Of a DNA stretch of 64,000 nt, positions 1 to 13,400 are shown in pieces; position 1 is the stretch's first letter; the number at the start of each line of letters is the position of its first letter. Both the position numbers and the translations under genes were made by a program. The notes beneath the pieces were generated by a model. It saw nothing but the letters and a program-made list of their open reading frames with translations, was not told the DNA's origin and did not search any database. Location of the stretch: positions 1,612,001 to 1,676,000 of the forward strand of contig CAUIJY010000071.1 of NCBI GenBank assembly GCA_960531495.1. The letters run 5' to 3'. The stretch comes from Zeus faber (Eukaryota > Chordata > Actinopteri > Zeiformes > Zeidae).

Positions 1-2118
1 ATTGAAAGATTGAAAGAATATTGAAAGAAAGAGAGAATGAAAGTAAGAAAGATTGAAAGAAAGATTGAAAGTAAAAAAGATTGAAAGAAAGAATGAAAGA
101 AAGATTGAAAGAAAGATTTAAAGAAAGATTGAGAGACTAAAAAAAAGAATGAAAGAAAGATTGAAAGGTTGAAAGAAAGAATGAAAGAATGAAAGAAAGA
201 TTGAAAGAAAGAAAGAAAGATTGAAAGAAAGAATGAAAGTATGAAAGAAAGATTGAAAGATTGAAGGAAAGATTGAAAGAACGATTAAAAGAAAGAATGA
301 AAGAACGAAAGAAAGATTGAAAGAAAGATTGAAAGTAATAAAGATTGAAAGAAGGAATGAAGGAAAAATTGAAAGTTTGAAAGACTGAAAGAATGAATGA
401 AAGAAAGATTGAAAGATTGAAAGAAAGAAAGATTGAGAGAAAGAATGAAAGAATGAAAGAAAGATTGAAAGATTGAAAGAAATACTGAAAGAAAGAAAGA
501 AAGATTGAAAGTAAGAACGATTGAAAGAAAGCTTGAAAGAAAGATTGAAAGAAGGAATGAAAGAAAGATTGAAAGATTGAAAGATTGAAATAAAGAATGA
601 AAGATTGAAAGAAAGAATAAAAGAACGATTGAAAGAAAGAATGAAAGAATGAAAGAAAGATTGAAAGATTGAAAGAATATTGAAAGAAAGAGAGAATGAA
701 AGTAAGAAAGATTGAAAGAAAGATTGAAAGTAAAAAAGATTGAAAGAAAGAATGAAAGAAAAATTGAAAGATTGAAAGATTGAAAGAAAGATTTAAAGAA
801 AGATTGAAAGAAAGATTGAAAGACTGGAAGAAAGAATGAATAAAATAATTAAAGAAAGATTGAAAGATTGAAAGATTGAAAGATTGAAAGAAAGATTGAA
901 AAAAGAATGATTGAAAGAAAGAAAGATTTAAAGAATGAAAGATTTAAAGAAAGATTGAAAGACTAAAAGTAAGAATGAAAAAAAGGAATGAAAGCAAGAT
1001 TGAAAGATTGAAAGATTGAAAGAAAGAATGAAAGATTGAAAGAAAGAATGAAAGAAAGATTGAAAGACTGAAAGAAATATTGAAAGAAAGAGAGAATGAA
1101 AGTAAGAAAGATTGAAAGAAAAATTGAATGATTGAAAGATTGAAAGAAAGAATGAAAGAAAGATTGAAAGATTGAAAGAAATACTGAAAGAAAGAAAGAA
1201 AGATTGAAAGTAAGAACGATTGAAAGAAAGCTTGAAAGAAAGATTGAAAGAAAGAATGAAAGAAAGATTGAAAGATTGAAAGATTGAAAGAAAGATTGAA
1301 AGATTGAAAGAAAGAATAAAAGAACGATTGAAAGAAAGAATGAAAGAATGAAAGAAAGATTGAAAGATTGAAAGAATATTGAAAGAAAGAGAGAATGAAA
1401 GTAAGAAAGATTGAAAGAAAGATTGAAAGTAAAAAAGATTGAAAGAAAGAATGAAAGAAAAATTGAAAGATTGAAAGATTGAAAGAAAGATTTAAAGAAA
1501 GATTTAAAGAAAGATTGAAAGACTGAAAGAAAGAATGAATAAAAGAATTAAAGAAAGATTGAAAGATCGAAAGATTGTAAGATTGAAAGAAAGATTGAAA
1601 AAAGAATGATTGAAAGAAAGAAAGATTTAAAGAATGAAAGTAAGAATGAAAAAAAAGAATGAAAGAAAGATTGAAAGATTGAAAGATTGAAAGAAAGAAT
1701 GAAAGATTGAAAGAAAGAATGAAAGAACGATTGAAAGAAAGAATGAAAGAATGAAAGAAAGATTGAAAGATTGAAAGAAATATTGAAAGAAAGAGAGAAT
1801 GAAAGTAAGAAAGATGGAAAGAAAAATTGAAAGATTGAAAGATTGAAAGAAAGAATTAAAGAAAGATTGAATGATTGAAAGATTGAAAGAAAGATTGAAA
1901 GAAAGATTGAAGAAAGAAAGATTTAAAGAAAAAAAGATTTAAAGAAAGATTGAAAGACTAAAAGTAAGAATGAAAAAAAAGATTGAAAGAAAGATTGAAA
2001 AAAGAAAGAAAGATTGAAAGAAAGATTGAAAGAGAGATTGAAAGAAAGAATGAAAGTTTGAAAGAAAGATTGAAAGAAATATTGAAAGAAAGAATGAAAG
2101 ATTGAAAGAAAGAATGAA

Positions 2119-5100
2119 AGTAATAAAGATTGAAAGAAGGAATGAAGGAAAAATTGAATGTTTGAAAGACTGAAAGAATGAATGAAAGAAAGCTTGAAAG
2201 AAAGATTGAAAGAAAGATTTTAAGAAAGGTTGAAAGACTGAAAGAAAGAATGAAAGAAAGAATGATTGAAAGATTGAAAGAAAGAATGAAAGATTGAAAG
2301 AAAGAATATAAGAACGATTGAAAGAAAGATTGAAAGTAAGATTGAAAGTTTGAAAGAAAGATTGAAAGAAAAATTGAAAGAAAGATTGAAAGACTGAAGG
2401 AAAAAATGAGTGAAAGATTGAAAGAAAGATTAAAAGAAAAAAAGATTGAAAGTATTAAAGACTGAAAAAAATATTGAAAGAAAGATTGAAAGATTGAAAG
2501 ATAGAATGAAAGAAAGATTGAAAGATTGAAAGATTGAAAGAAAGAATGAAAGAAAGATTGAAAGACTGAAAAAAATATTGAAAGAAAGATTGAAAGATTG
2601 AAAGATAGAATGAAAGAAAGATTGAAAGATTGAAAGATTGAAAGAAAGATGAAAGATTGAAAGAAAGAATGAAAGAACGATTGAAAGAAAGAATGAAAGA
2701 ATGAAAGAAAGATTGAAAGAAATATTGAAAGAAAGAATGAAAGATTGAAAGAAAGAATGAAAGTAATAAAGATTGAAAGAAGGAATGAAGGAAAAATTGA
2801 ATGTTTGAAAGACTGAAAGAATGAATGAAAGAAAGCTTGAAAGAAAGATTGAAAGAAAGATTTTAAGAAAGGTTGAAAGACTGAAAGAAAGAATGAAAGA
2901 AAGAATGATTGAAAGATTGAAAGAAAGAATGAAAGATTGAAAGAAAGAATATAAGAACGATTGAAAGAAAGATTGAAAGTAAGATTGAAAGTTTGAAAGA
3001 AAGATTGAAAGAAAAATTGAAAGAAAGATTGAAAGACTGAAGGAAAAAATGAGTGAAAGATTGAAAGAAAGATTAAAAGAAAAAAAGATTGAAAGTATTA
3101 AAGACTGAAAAAAATATTGAAAGAAAGATTGAAAGATTGAAAGATAGAATGAAAGAAAGATTGAAAGATTGAAAGATTGAAAGAAAGAATGAAAGAAAGA
3201 TTGAAAGACTGAAAAAAATATTGAAAGAAAGATTGAAAGATTGAAAGATAGAATGAAAGAAAGATTGAAAGATTGAAAGATTGAAAGAAAGAATGAAAGA
3301 TTGAAAGAAAGAATGAAAGAACGATTGAAAGAAAGATTGAAAGATTGAAAGAAAGAATGAAAGATTGAAAGAATGAATGAAAGAACGATTGAAAGAAAGA
3401 ATGAAAGAATGAAAGAAAGATTGAAAGATTGAAAGAATATTGAAAGAAATAGAGAATGAAAGTAATAAAGATGAAAAGAAAAATTGAAAGATTGAAAGAT
3501 TGAAAGAAAGAATTAAAGAAAGATTGAATGATTGAAAGATTGAAAGAAAGATTGAAAGAAAGATTGAAGAAAGAAAGATTTAAAGAAAAAAAGATTTAAA
3601 GAAAGATTGAAAGACTAAAAGTAAGAATGAAAAAAAAGATTGAAAGAAAGATTGAAAAAAGAAAGAAAGATTGAAAGAAAGATTGAAAGAGAGATTGAAA
3701 GAAAGAATGAAAGTTTGAAAGAAAGATTGAAAGAAAGATTGAAAGAAAGATTGAAAGACTGAAAGAAAAAATGAAAGAAAGATTAAAAGAGAGATTGAAA
3801 GATTGAAAGATTGAAAGAAAGAATGAAAGATTGAAAGAAAGAATGAAAGAATGAATGAAAGATTAAAAGATTGAAAGAAATATTGAAAAAAAGAAAGATT
3901 GAAAGTAAGAAAAATTGAAAGAATGAATGAAAGAAACAAAAAAAGACTGATAAAAAGAAAGAATGTTTGAGAGATCAAAATATTTAAAGAAAGAAAGATT
4001 GAAAGAAAGATTTTAAGACTGAATTAAAGAATTAAAGAAAGATTGAAAGAAAGGTTGAAAGATAGAATGAAAGAAAGATTGAAAGATTGAAAGTTGTAAA
4101 GAAAGATTGAAAGAAAGATTTAAAGAAAGATTGAAAGACTAAAAAAAAGAATGAAAGAAAGATTGAAAGGTTGAAAGAAAAAATGAAAGAATGAAAGAAA
4201 TATTGAAAGATTGAAAGAAAGATTGGAAGAAAGAATGAAAGTATGAAAGAAAGATTGAAAGATTGAAGGAAAGATTGAAAGAACGATTGAAAGAAAGAAT
4301 GAAAGAATGAAAGAAAGATTGAAAGATTGAAAGAAAGATTGAAAGTAATAAAGATTGAAAGAAGGAATGAAGGAAAAATTGAATGTTTGAAAGACTGAAA
4401 GAATGAATGAAAGATTGAAAGAAAGATTTTAAGAAAGGTTGAAAGATTGAAAGAAAGAATGAAAGATTGAAAGAAAGAATATAAGAACGATTGAAAGAAA
4501 GATTGAAAGTAAGATTGAAAGTTTGAAAGAAAGATTGAAAGAAAAATTGAAAGAAAGATTGAAAGACTGAAGGAAAGAATGAGTGAAAGATTGAAAGAAA
4601 GATTAAAAGAAAAAAAGATTGAAAGTATTAAAGACTGAAAAAAATATTGAAAGAAAGATTTAAAGACTGAAAGATAGAATGAAAGAAAGATTGAAAGATT
4701 GAAAGATTGAAAGAAAGAATGAAAGAAAGATTGAAAGACTGAAAAAAATATTGAAAGAAAGATTGAAAGATTGAAAGATAGAATGAAAGAAAGATTGAAA
4801 GAAAGAATGAAAGAAAGATTGAAAGACTGAAAGAAAGAATGAAAGAAAGATTGAAAGTGCGAAAGAAAGAATGAAAGAATTAAAGAAAGATTGAAAGAAA
4901 TATTGAAAGAAAGAATGAAAGATTGAAAGAAAGAATGAAAGTAATAAAGATTGAAAGAAGGAATGAAAGAAAAGTTGAATGTTTGAAAGACTGAAAGAAT
5001 GAATGAAAGAAAGCTTGAAAGAAAGATTGAAAGAAAGATTTTAAGAAAGGTTGAAAGACTGAAAGAAAGAATGAAAGAAAGAATGATTGAAAGATTGAAA

Positions 5101-7560
5101 GAAAGAATGAAAGATTGAAAGAAAGAATATAAGAACCATTGAAAGAAAGATTGAAAGTAAGATTGAAAGTTTGAAAGAAAGATTGAAAGAAAAATTGAAA
5201 GAAAGAATGAAAGACTGAAGGAAAGAATGAGTGAAAGATTGAAAGAAAGATTAAAAGAAAAAAAGATTGAAAGTATTAAAGACTGAAAAAAATATTGAAA
5301 GAAAGATTGAAAGATTGAAAGATAGAATGAAAGAAAGATTGAAAGATTGAAAGATTGAAAGAAAGAATGAAAGAAAGATTGAAAGACTGAAAAAAATATT
5401 AAAAGAAAGATTGAAAGATTGAAAGATAGAATGAAAGAAAGATTGAAAGATTGAAAGATTGAAAGAAAGAATGAAATAAAGATTGAAAGACTGAAAGAAA
5501 GAATGAAAGAAAGATTGAAAGTGCGAAAGAAAGAATGAAAGAATTAAAGAAAGATTGAAAGATTGAAAGAATATTGAAAGAAAGAGAGAATGAAAGTAAG
5601 AAAGATTGAAAGAAAGATTGAAAGTAAAAAAGATTGAAAGAAAGAATGAAAGAAAAATTGAAAGATTGAAAGATTGAAAGAAAGATTTAAAGAAAGATTT
5701 AAAGAAAGATTGAAAGACAGAAAGAAAGAATGAATAAAAGAATTAAAGAAAGATTGAAAGATCGAAAGATTGAAAGATTGAAAGAAAGATTGAAAAAAGA
5801 ATGATTGAAAGAAAGAAAGATTTAAAGAATGAAAGATTTAAAGAAAGATTGAAAGACTAAAAGTAAGAATGAAAAAAAAGAATGAAAGAAAGATTGAAAG
5901 ATTGAAAGATTGAAAGAAAGAATGAAAGATTGAAAGAAAGAATGAAAGAACGATTGAAAGAAAGAATGAAAGAATGAAAGAAAGATTGAAAGATTGAAAG
6001 AAATATTGAAAGAAAGAGAGAATGAAAGTAAGAAAGATGGAAAGAAAAATTGAAAGATTGAAAGATTGAAAGAAAGAATTAAAGAAAGATTGAATGATTG
6101 AAAGATTGAAAGAAAGATTGAAAGAAAGATTGAAGAAAGAAAGATTTAAAGAAAAAAAGATTTAAAGAAAGATTGAAAGACTAAAAGAAGGAATGAAAAA
6201 AAAGATTGAAAGAAAGATTGAAAAAAGAAAGAAAAGTTGAAAGAAAGATTGAAAGAAAGATTGAAAGATTGAAGGAAAGATTGAAAGAACGATTGAAAGA
6301 AAGAATGAAAGAATGAAAGAAAGATTGAAAGATTGAAAGAAAGATTGAAAGTAATAAAGATTGAAAGAAGGAATGAAGGAAAAATTGAATGTTTGAAAGA
6401 CTGAAAGAATGAATGAAAGAAAGCTTGAAAGAAAGATTGAAAGAAAGATTTTAAGAAAGGTTGAAAGACTGAAAGAAAGAATGAAAGAAAGAATGATTGA
6501 AAGATTGAAAGAAAGAATGAAAGATTGAAAGAAAGAATATAAGAACGATTGAAAGAAAGATTGAAAGTAAGATTGAAAGTTTGAAAGAAAGATTGAAAGA
6601 AAAATTGAAAGAAAGATTGAAAGACTGAAGGAAAGAATGAGTGAAAGATTGAAAGAAAGATTAAAAGAAAAAAAGATTGAAAGTATTAAAGACTGAAAAA
6701 AATATTGAAAGAAAGATTTAAAGACTGAAAGATAGAATGAAAGAAAGATTGAAAGATTGAAAGATTGAAAGAAAGAATGAAAGAAAGATTGAAAGACTGA
6801 AAAAAATATTGAAAGAAAGATTGAAAGATTGAAAGATAGAATGAAAGAAAGATTGAAAGATTGAAAGATTGAAAGAAAGAATGAAAGATTGAAAGAAAGA
6901 ATGAAAGAACGATTGAAAGTGCGTAAGAAAGAATGAAAGAATTAAAGAAAGATTGAAAGAAATATTGAAAGAAAGAATGAAAGTAATAAAGGTTGAAAGA
7001 AGGAATGAAGGAAAAATTGAATGTTTGAAAGACTGAAAGAATGAATGAAAGAAAGCTTGAAAGAAAGATTGAAAGAAAGATTTTAAGAAAGGTTGAAAGA
7101 CTGAAAGAAAGAATGAAAGAAAGAATGATTGAAAGATTGAAAGAAAGAATGAAAGATTGAAAGAAAGAATATAAGAACGATTGAAAGAAAGATTGAAAGT
7201 AAGATTGAAAGTTTGAAAGAAAGATTGAAAGAAAAATTGAAAGAAAGATTGAAAGACTGAAGGAAAAAATGAGTGAAAGATTGAAAGAAAGATTAAAAGA
7301 AAAAAAGATTGAAAGTATTAAAGACTGAAAAAAAGATTGAAAGAAAGATTGAAAGATTGAAAGATAGAATGAAAGAAAGATTGAAAGATTGAAAGATTGA
7401 AAGAAAGAATGAAAGAAAGATTGAAAGACTGAAAAAAATATTGAAAGAAAGATTGAAAGATTGAAAGATAGAATGAAAGAAAGATTGAAAGATTGAAAGA
7501 TTGAAAGAAAGAATGAAATAAAGATTGAAAGACTGAAAGAAAGAATAAAAGAAAGATTGA
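2119..7560 (+). repeat. ~640 bp satellite module, six left-side copies
   Basis: A module with recognisable variants recurs. It has a TAATAAAG step, then GGAATGAAGG, AGCTTG, ATTTTAAG, GAATATAAGAACG, and GTATTAAAG followed by CTGAAAAAAATATTG. The GAATATAAG marker falls near 2304, 2947, 4477, 5125, 6535 and 7167, giving close pairs about 630-650 bases apart. The same marker string recurs in the right-hand array near 51317, 51979, 54249, 55308, 57562, 58482 and 60745. It is the clearest evidence that both arrays are one family. Confidence 0.85.
3460..4270 (+). repeat. Long-offset satellite segment, repeated 4566 bp downstream
   Basis: The stretch from about 3460 to 4270 carries an unusual series of variants: AGAGAGATTG, AATGAATGAAAGAAACAAAAAAAG, TTTGAGAGATC and GAAAGTTGTAAAG. 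The same series recurs at about 8030-8760 with an offset of 4566 bases (GTTGTAAAG near 4093 and 8659), apart from a roughly 30-base difference inside. It recurs once more across the island at about 50190-50900. Confidence 0.8.
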
Positions 7561-10419
7561 AAGTGCGAAAGAAAGAATGAAAGAATTAAAGAAAGATTTA
7601 ATGATTGAAAGAATATTGAAAGAAAGAGAGAATGAAAGTAAGAAAGATTGAAAGAAAGATTGAAAGTAAAAAAGATTGAAAGAAAGAATGAAAGAAAAAT
7701 TGAAAGATTGAAAGATTGAAAGAAAGATTTAAAGAAAGATTTAAAGAAAGATTGAAAGACTGAAAGAAAGAATGAATAAAATAATTAAAGAAAGATTGAA
7801 AGATCGTAAGATTGAAAGATTGAAAGAAAGATTGAAAAAAGAATGATTGAAAGAAAGAAAGATTTAAAGAATGAAAGATTTAAAGAAAGATTGAAAGACT
7901 AAAAGTAAGAATGAAAAAAAAGAATGAAAGAAAGATTGAAAGATTGAAAGAAAGAATGAAAGAACGATTGAAAGAAAGAATGAAATAATGAAAGAAAGAT
8001 TGAAAGATTGAAAGAAATATTGAAAGAAAGAGAGAATGAAAGTAAGAAAGATGGAAAGAAAAATTGAAAGATTGAAAGATTGAAAGAAAGAATTAAAGAA
8101 AGATTGAATGATTGAAAGATTGAAAGAAAGATTGAAAGAAAGATTGAAGAAAGAAAGATTTAAAGAAAAAAAGATTTAAAGAAAGATTGAAAGACTAAAA
8201 GTAAGAATGAAAAAAAAGATTGAAAGAAAGATTGAAAAAAGAAAGAAAGATTGAAAGAAAGATTGAAAGAAAGAATGAAAGTTTGAAAGAAAGATTGAAA
8301 GAAAGATTGAAAGAAAGATTGAAAGACAAAGAAAAAATGAAAGAAAGATTAAAAGAGAGATTGAAAGATTGAAAGATTGAAAGAAAGAATGAAAGATTGA
8401 AAGAAAGAATGAAAGAATGAATGAAAGATTAAAAGATTGAAAGAAATATTGAAAAAAAGAAAGATTGAAAGTAAGAAAAATTGAAAGAATGAATGAAAGA
8501 AACAAAAAAAGACTGATAAAAAGAAAGAATGTTTGAGAGATCAAAATATTTAAAGAAAGAAAGATTGAAAGAAAGATTTTAAGACTGAATTAAAGAATTA
8601 AAGAAAGATTGAAAGAAAGGTTGAAAGATAGAATGAAAGAAAGATTGAAAGATTGAAAGTTGTAAAGAAAGATTGAAAGAAAGATTTAAAGAAAGATTGA
8701 AAGACTAAAAAAAAGAATGAAAGAAAGATTGAAAGGTTGAAAGAAAGAATGAAAGAATGAAAGAAAGATTGAAAGATTGAAAGAAAGTTTGAAAGAGAGA
8801 TTTAAACAAAGAAAGATTGAAAGTAAGAAAGATTGAAAGAATTAATGAAAGAAAGATTGAAAGATTGAAAGAAAGAATGAAAGAAAGATTGAAAGATTGA
8901 AATATTGAAAGAAAGATTGAATGTTTGAAAAAAGATTGAAAGTATTAAAGATCGAAAGAAATATTTAAAGAAAGATTGAAAGATTGAAAGAAAGAATGAA
9001 AGAACGATTGAAAGAAAGAATGAATGAATGAAAGAAAGAATGAAAGATTAAACAATTGAAAGAAAGATTGGAAGAAAGATTGAAAAAAGAAATATTGAAA
9101 GAAAGAATGAAAGAAAGATTGAAAGAAAGTTGGAAAGAAAGATTGAAAGAAAGAAAGATTGAAAGAAATAATGAAAGAAAGATTGAACGATTGGAACCAA
9201 TATTGAAAGATAGAAAAATTGAAAGTAAGAAAGAATGAAAGCAAGATTGAAAGATTGAAAGAAAGAATGAAAGAAAGATTGAAAGATTGACAGAATGATT
9301 GAAAAAAAGGTTGAAAGACTGAAAGAAAGAATGAAAAAAAGATTGAAAGATTGAAAGATTGAAAGAAAGATTGAATGTTTGAAAGAAAGTTTGAAAGAAA
9401 GATTTAAAGAAAGAAAGATTGAAAGAAATATTGAAAGAAAGATTGAAAGATTGAAAGAAAGATTGAAAGATTGAAAGATTGAAATAATGATTGAAAGTTT
9501 GAAAGAAAGATTTAAGGAAAGAAAGATTGAAAGTAAGAAAGATTGAAAGAAATATTGAAAGAAAGATTGAAAGATTGAAAGAAAGATTGAAAGAAAGAAT
9601 GAAAGAAAGATTGAAAGAAAGATTGAAAAAAAGAAAGATTGAAAGAAAGATTGAAAGACTGAAGGAAAGAATGAAAGAAAGATTGAAAGAAAGATTGAAA
9701 GAAAGATTGAAAGAAAGAAAGATTGAAAGAAAGATTGAAAGATTGAAAGATTGAAAGAAAGAATGAAAAATTGAAAGAAAGAATGAAAGAATGATTGAAA
9801 GAAAGAATGAAAGAATGAAAGAAAGATTGAAAGATTGAAAGAAAGATTGAAAGAAAGATTTAAAGAAAGATTGAAAGACTGAAAGAAAGAATGAAAGAAA
9901 TAATTAAAGAAAGATTGAAAGAACGAATGTAAGAAAGATTGAAAGATTGAAAGATTGAAATAAAGATTGAAAGTTTGAAAGAAAGATTGAAAGAAAGATT
10001 TAAAGAAAGAAAGATTGAAAGAAATATTGAAAGAAAGATTGAAAGAATTAACAAAAGAAAGATTGAAAGAAAGAATGAATGAAAGATTGAACGATTGGAA
10101 GAAATATTGAAAGAAAGATAGATTGAAAGTAAGATAGATTGAAAGAAAGAATGAAAGAAAGATTGAAAGATTCAAAGAATGAATGAAAGAAAGATTGAAA
10201 GATTGAAATATTGAAAGAAAGAATGAATGAAAGATTGAAAGATTGAAAGAAAGATTGAAAGATTGAAAGATTGAAATAAAGATTGAAAGTTTGAAAGAAA
10301 GATTGAAAGAAAGATTGAAAGAAAGAAAGAAATATTGAAAGAAAGATTGAAAGAAAGATTGAAAGAAAGAAAGATTGAATGATTGAATGATTGAAAGAAA
10401 GACTGAAAGAAAGATTGAA

Positions 10420-13400
10420 AAAAAGATTGAAAGATTAAACAATTGAAAGAAAGATTGCAAGAAAGATGGAAAGAATGAAAGATTGAAATAATGATTGAAA
10501 GTTTGAAAGAAAGATTGAAAGAAAGATTTAAACAAAGAAAGATTGAAAGTAAGAAAGATTGAAAGAAATATTGAACGAAAGATTGGAAGAAAGGATGAAA
10601 GAAAAATTGAAAGAAAGATTGAAAGAAAGAATGTGAAAGATTGAAAGAAAGATTGAAAGAATGATTTAAACAAAGAAAGATTGAAAGTAAGAAAGATTGA
10701 AAGAAATATTGAACGAAAGATTGAAAGAAAGGATGAAAGAAAGATTGAAAGAAAGATTGAAAGATTGAAATATTGAAAGAAAGAATGAAAGAAAGATTGA
10801 AAGATTGAAAGAAAGATTGAAAGATTGAAAGATTGAAATAAAAATTGAAAGTTTGAAAGAAAGATTGAAAAAAAGATTTAAAGAAAGATTGAAAGACTGA
10901 AAGAAAAAATGAAAGGCAGATTGAAAGAAAGATTGAAAGATTGCAAGAAAGAATGAAAGAAATATTGAAAGATTGAAATATTGAAAGAAAGAATGAAAGA
11001 AAGATTGAAAGATTGAAAGAAAGATTGAAAGATTGAAAGATTGAAAGATTGAAATAAAGATTGAAAGTTGAAAGAAAGATTGAAAGATTGAAAGAAAGAT
11101 TGAAATAAAGATTGAAAGTTTGAAAGAAAGAAAGAAAGATTGAAAGAAAGATTGAAAGAAAGATTGAAAGAAAGATTGAAAGAAAGAATGAAACAAAGAT
11201 TGAAATAAAGAATGAAAGAAAGATTGAAAGAAAGATTGAGAGAAAGATTGAAAGAAAGAAAGATTGAAAGATTGAATGATTGAAAGAAAGACTGAAAGAA
11301 AGAATGACGGACAGAAAGATTGAAATAAAGAATGAAAGAAAGATTGAAAAAAAGATTGAAAGATTAAACAATTGAAAGAAAGATTGCAAGAAAGATGGAA
11401 AGAATGAAAGATTGAAATAATGATTGAAAGTTTGAAAGAAAGATTGAAAGAAAGATTTAAACAAAGAAAGATTGAAAGTAAGAAAGATTGAAAGAAATAT
11501 TGAACGAAAGATTGAAAGAAAGGATGAAAGAAAGATTGAAAGAAAGATTGAAAGATTGAAAGAAAGATTGAAAGAAAGATTGAAAGAATGATTTAAACAA
11601 AGAAAGATTGAAAGTAAGACAGATTGAAAGAAATATTGAACGAAAGATTGAAAGAAAGGATGAAAGAAAGATTGAAAGAAAGATTGAAAAAAAGAAACAT
11701 TGAAAGAAAGATTGAACGACTGAAGGAAAGAATGAAAGAAAGATTGAAAGAAAGATTGAAAGAAAGATTTAAACAAAGAAAGATTGAACGTAAGAAAGAT
11801 TGAAAGACATATTGAACGAAAGATTGAAAGAAAGGATAAAAGAAAGATTGAAAGAAAGATTGAAAGATTGAAAGAAAGATTGAAAGAAAGATTGAAAGAA
11901 TTAAATATTGAAATAATGATTGAAGTTTGAAAGAAAGATTGAAAGAAAGATTTAAACAAAGATAGATTGAAAGTAAGAAAGATTGATAGAAATATTGAAC
12001 GAAAGATTGAAAGAAAGGATGAAAGAAAGATTTAAACAAAGATAGATTGAAAGTAAGAAAGATTGAAAGAAATATTGAACGAAAGATTGAAAGAAAGGAT
12101 GAAAGAAAGATTGAAAGAAAGATTGAAAAAAGAAAGATTGAAAGAAAGATTGAAAGAAAGATTGAAAGAATTAAATATTGAAATAATGATTGAAGTTTGA
12201 AAGAAAGAATGAAAGAAAGATTGAAAGATTGAAAGATTGAAAGAAAGAATGAAAAATTGAAAGAAGGAATGAAAGAACGATTGAAAGAAAGAATGAAAGA
12301 ATGAAAGAAAGATTGAAAGATTGAAAGAAATATTGAAAGAAAGAGAGAATGAAAGTAAGAAAGATTGAAAGAAAGAATGAAAGAAAAATTGAAAGATTGA
12401 TAGATTGAAAGAAAGATTGAAAGAAAGATATAAAGAAAGATTGAAAGACTGAAAGAAAGAATGAATAAAAGAATTAAAGAAAGATTGAAAGATTGAAAGA
12501 TTGAAAGAAAGATTGAAAGAAAGAAAGATTTATAGAAAGAATGAAAGAAAGATTGAAAAAAGATTGAAAAAAAGAAAAATTGAAAGAAAGATTGAAAGAA
12601 ATATTGAAAGACTGAAGGAAAGAATGAAAGAAAGATGGAAAGAAAGATTGAATGAAAGAAAGATTGAAAGTAAGAAAGATTGAAAGAAATATTGAAAGAA
12701 AGATTGAAAGATTGAAAGAAAGAATGAAAGAAAGATTGAAAGATTGAAAGATTGAAAGATTGAAAGAAAGAATGAAAGAAAGAGTGAAAGATTGAAAGAA
12801 AAATTGAAAGAAAGATTGAAAGATTGAAAGATTGAAAGAAAGATTGAAAGTTTGAAAGAAATATTGAAAGACTGAAAGAAAGATTGCAAGAAAGATTGAA
12901 AAAAGAAAGAAAGATTGAAAGATTCAATGAAAGAAAGATTGAAAGATTAAAAGAAAGAATGAAAGAAAGATTGAAAAATTGAAAGATTGAAAGAAAGACT
13001 AAAAGAAAGAAAGAACGATTGAAAGAAAGATTGAAAGAAAGATTGAAAGAAAGATTGAAAGAAAGAAAGATTGAAAGATTGAATGATTGAAAGAAAGACT
13101 GAAAGAAAGAATGACGGACAGAAAGATTGAAATAAAGAATGAAAGAAAGATTGAAAAAAAGATTGAAAGATTAAACAATTGAAAGAAAGATTGCAAGAAA
13201 GATGGAAAGAATGAAAGATTGAAATAATGATTGAAAGTTTGAAAGAAAGATTGAAAGAAAGATTTAAACAAAGAAAGATTGAAAGTAAGAAAGATTGAAA
13301 GAAATATTGAACGAAAGATTGAAAGAAAGGATGAAAGAAAGATTGAAAGAAAGATTGAAAGATTGAAAGAAAGATTGAAAGAAAGATTGAAAGAATGATT

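Noticed and set aside
9056-9754. Plus-strand Lys/Glu/Arg-rich frames resembling coiled coils (also near 12.5, 14.3, 17.0, 18.9, 48.5, 52.7, 56.1 and 59.2 kb)
   Set aside because: They are direct translations of GAAAGA-type repeats. They end as soon as an 8-base unit shifts the frame onto TGA. This is low-complexity artefact.
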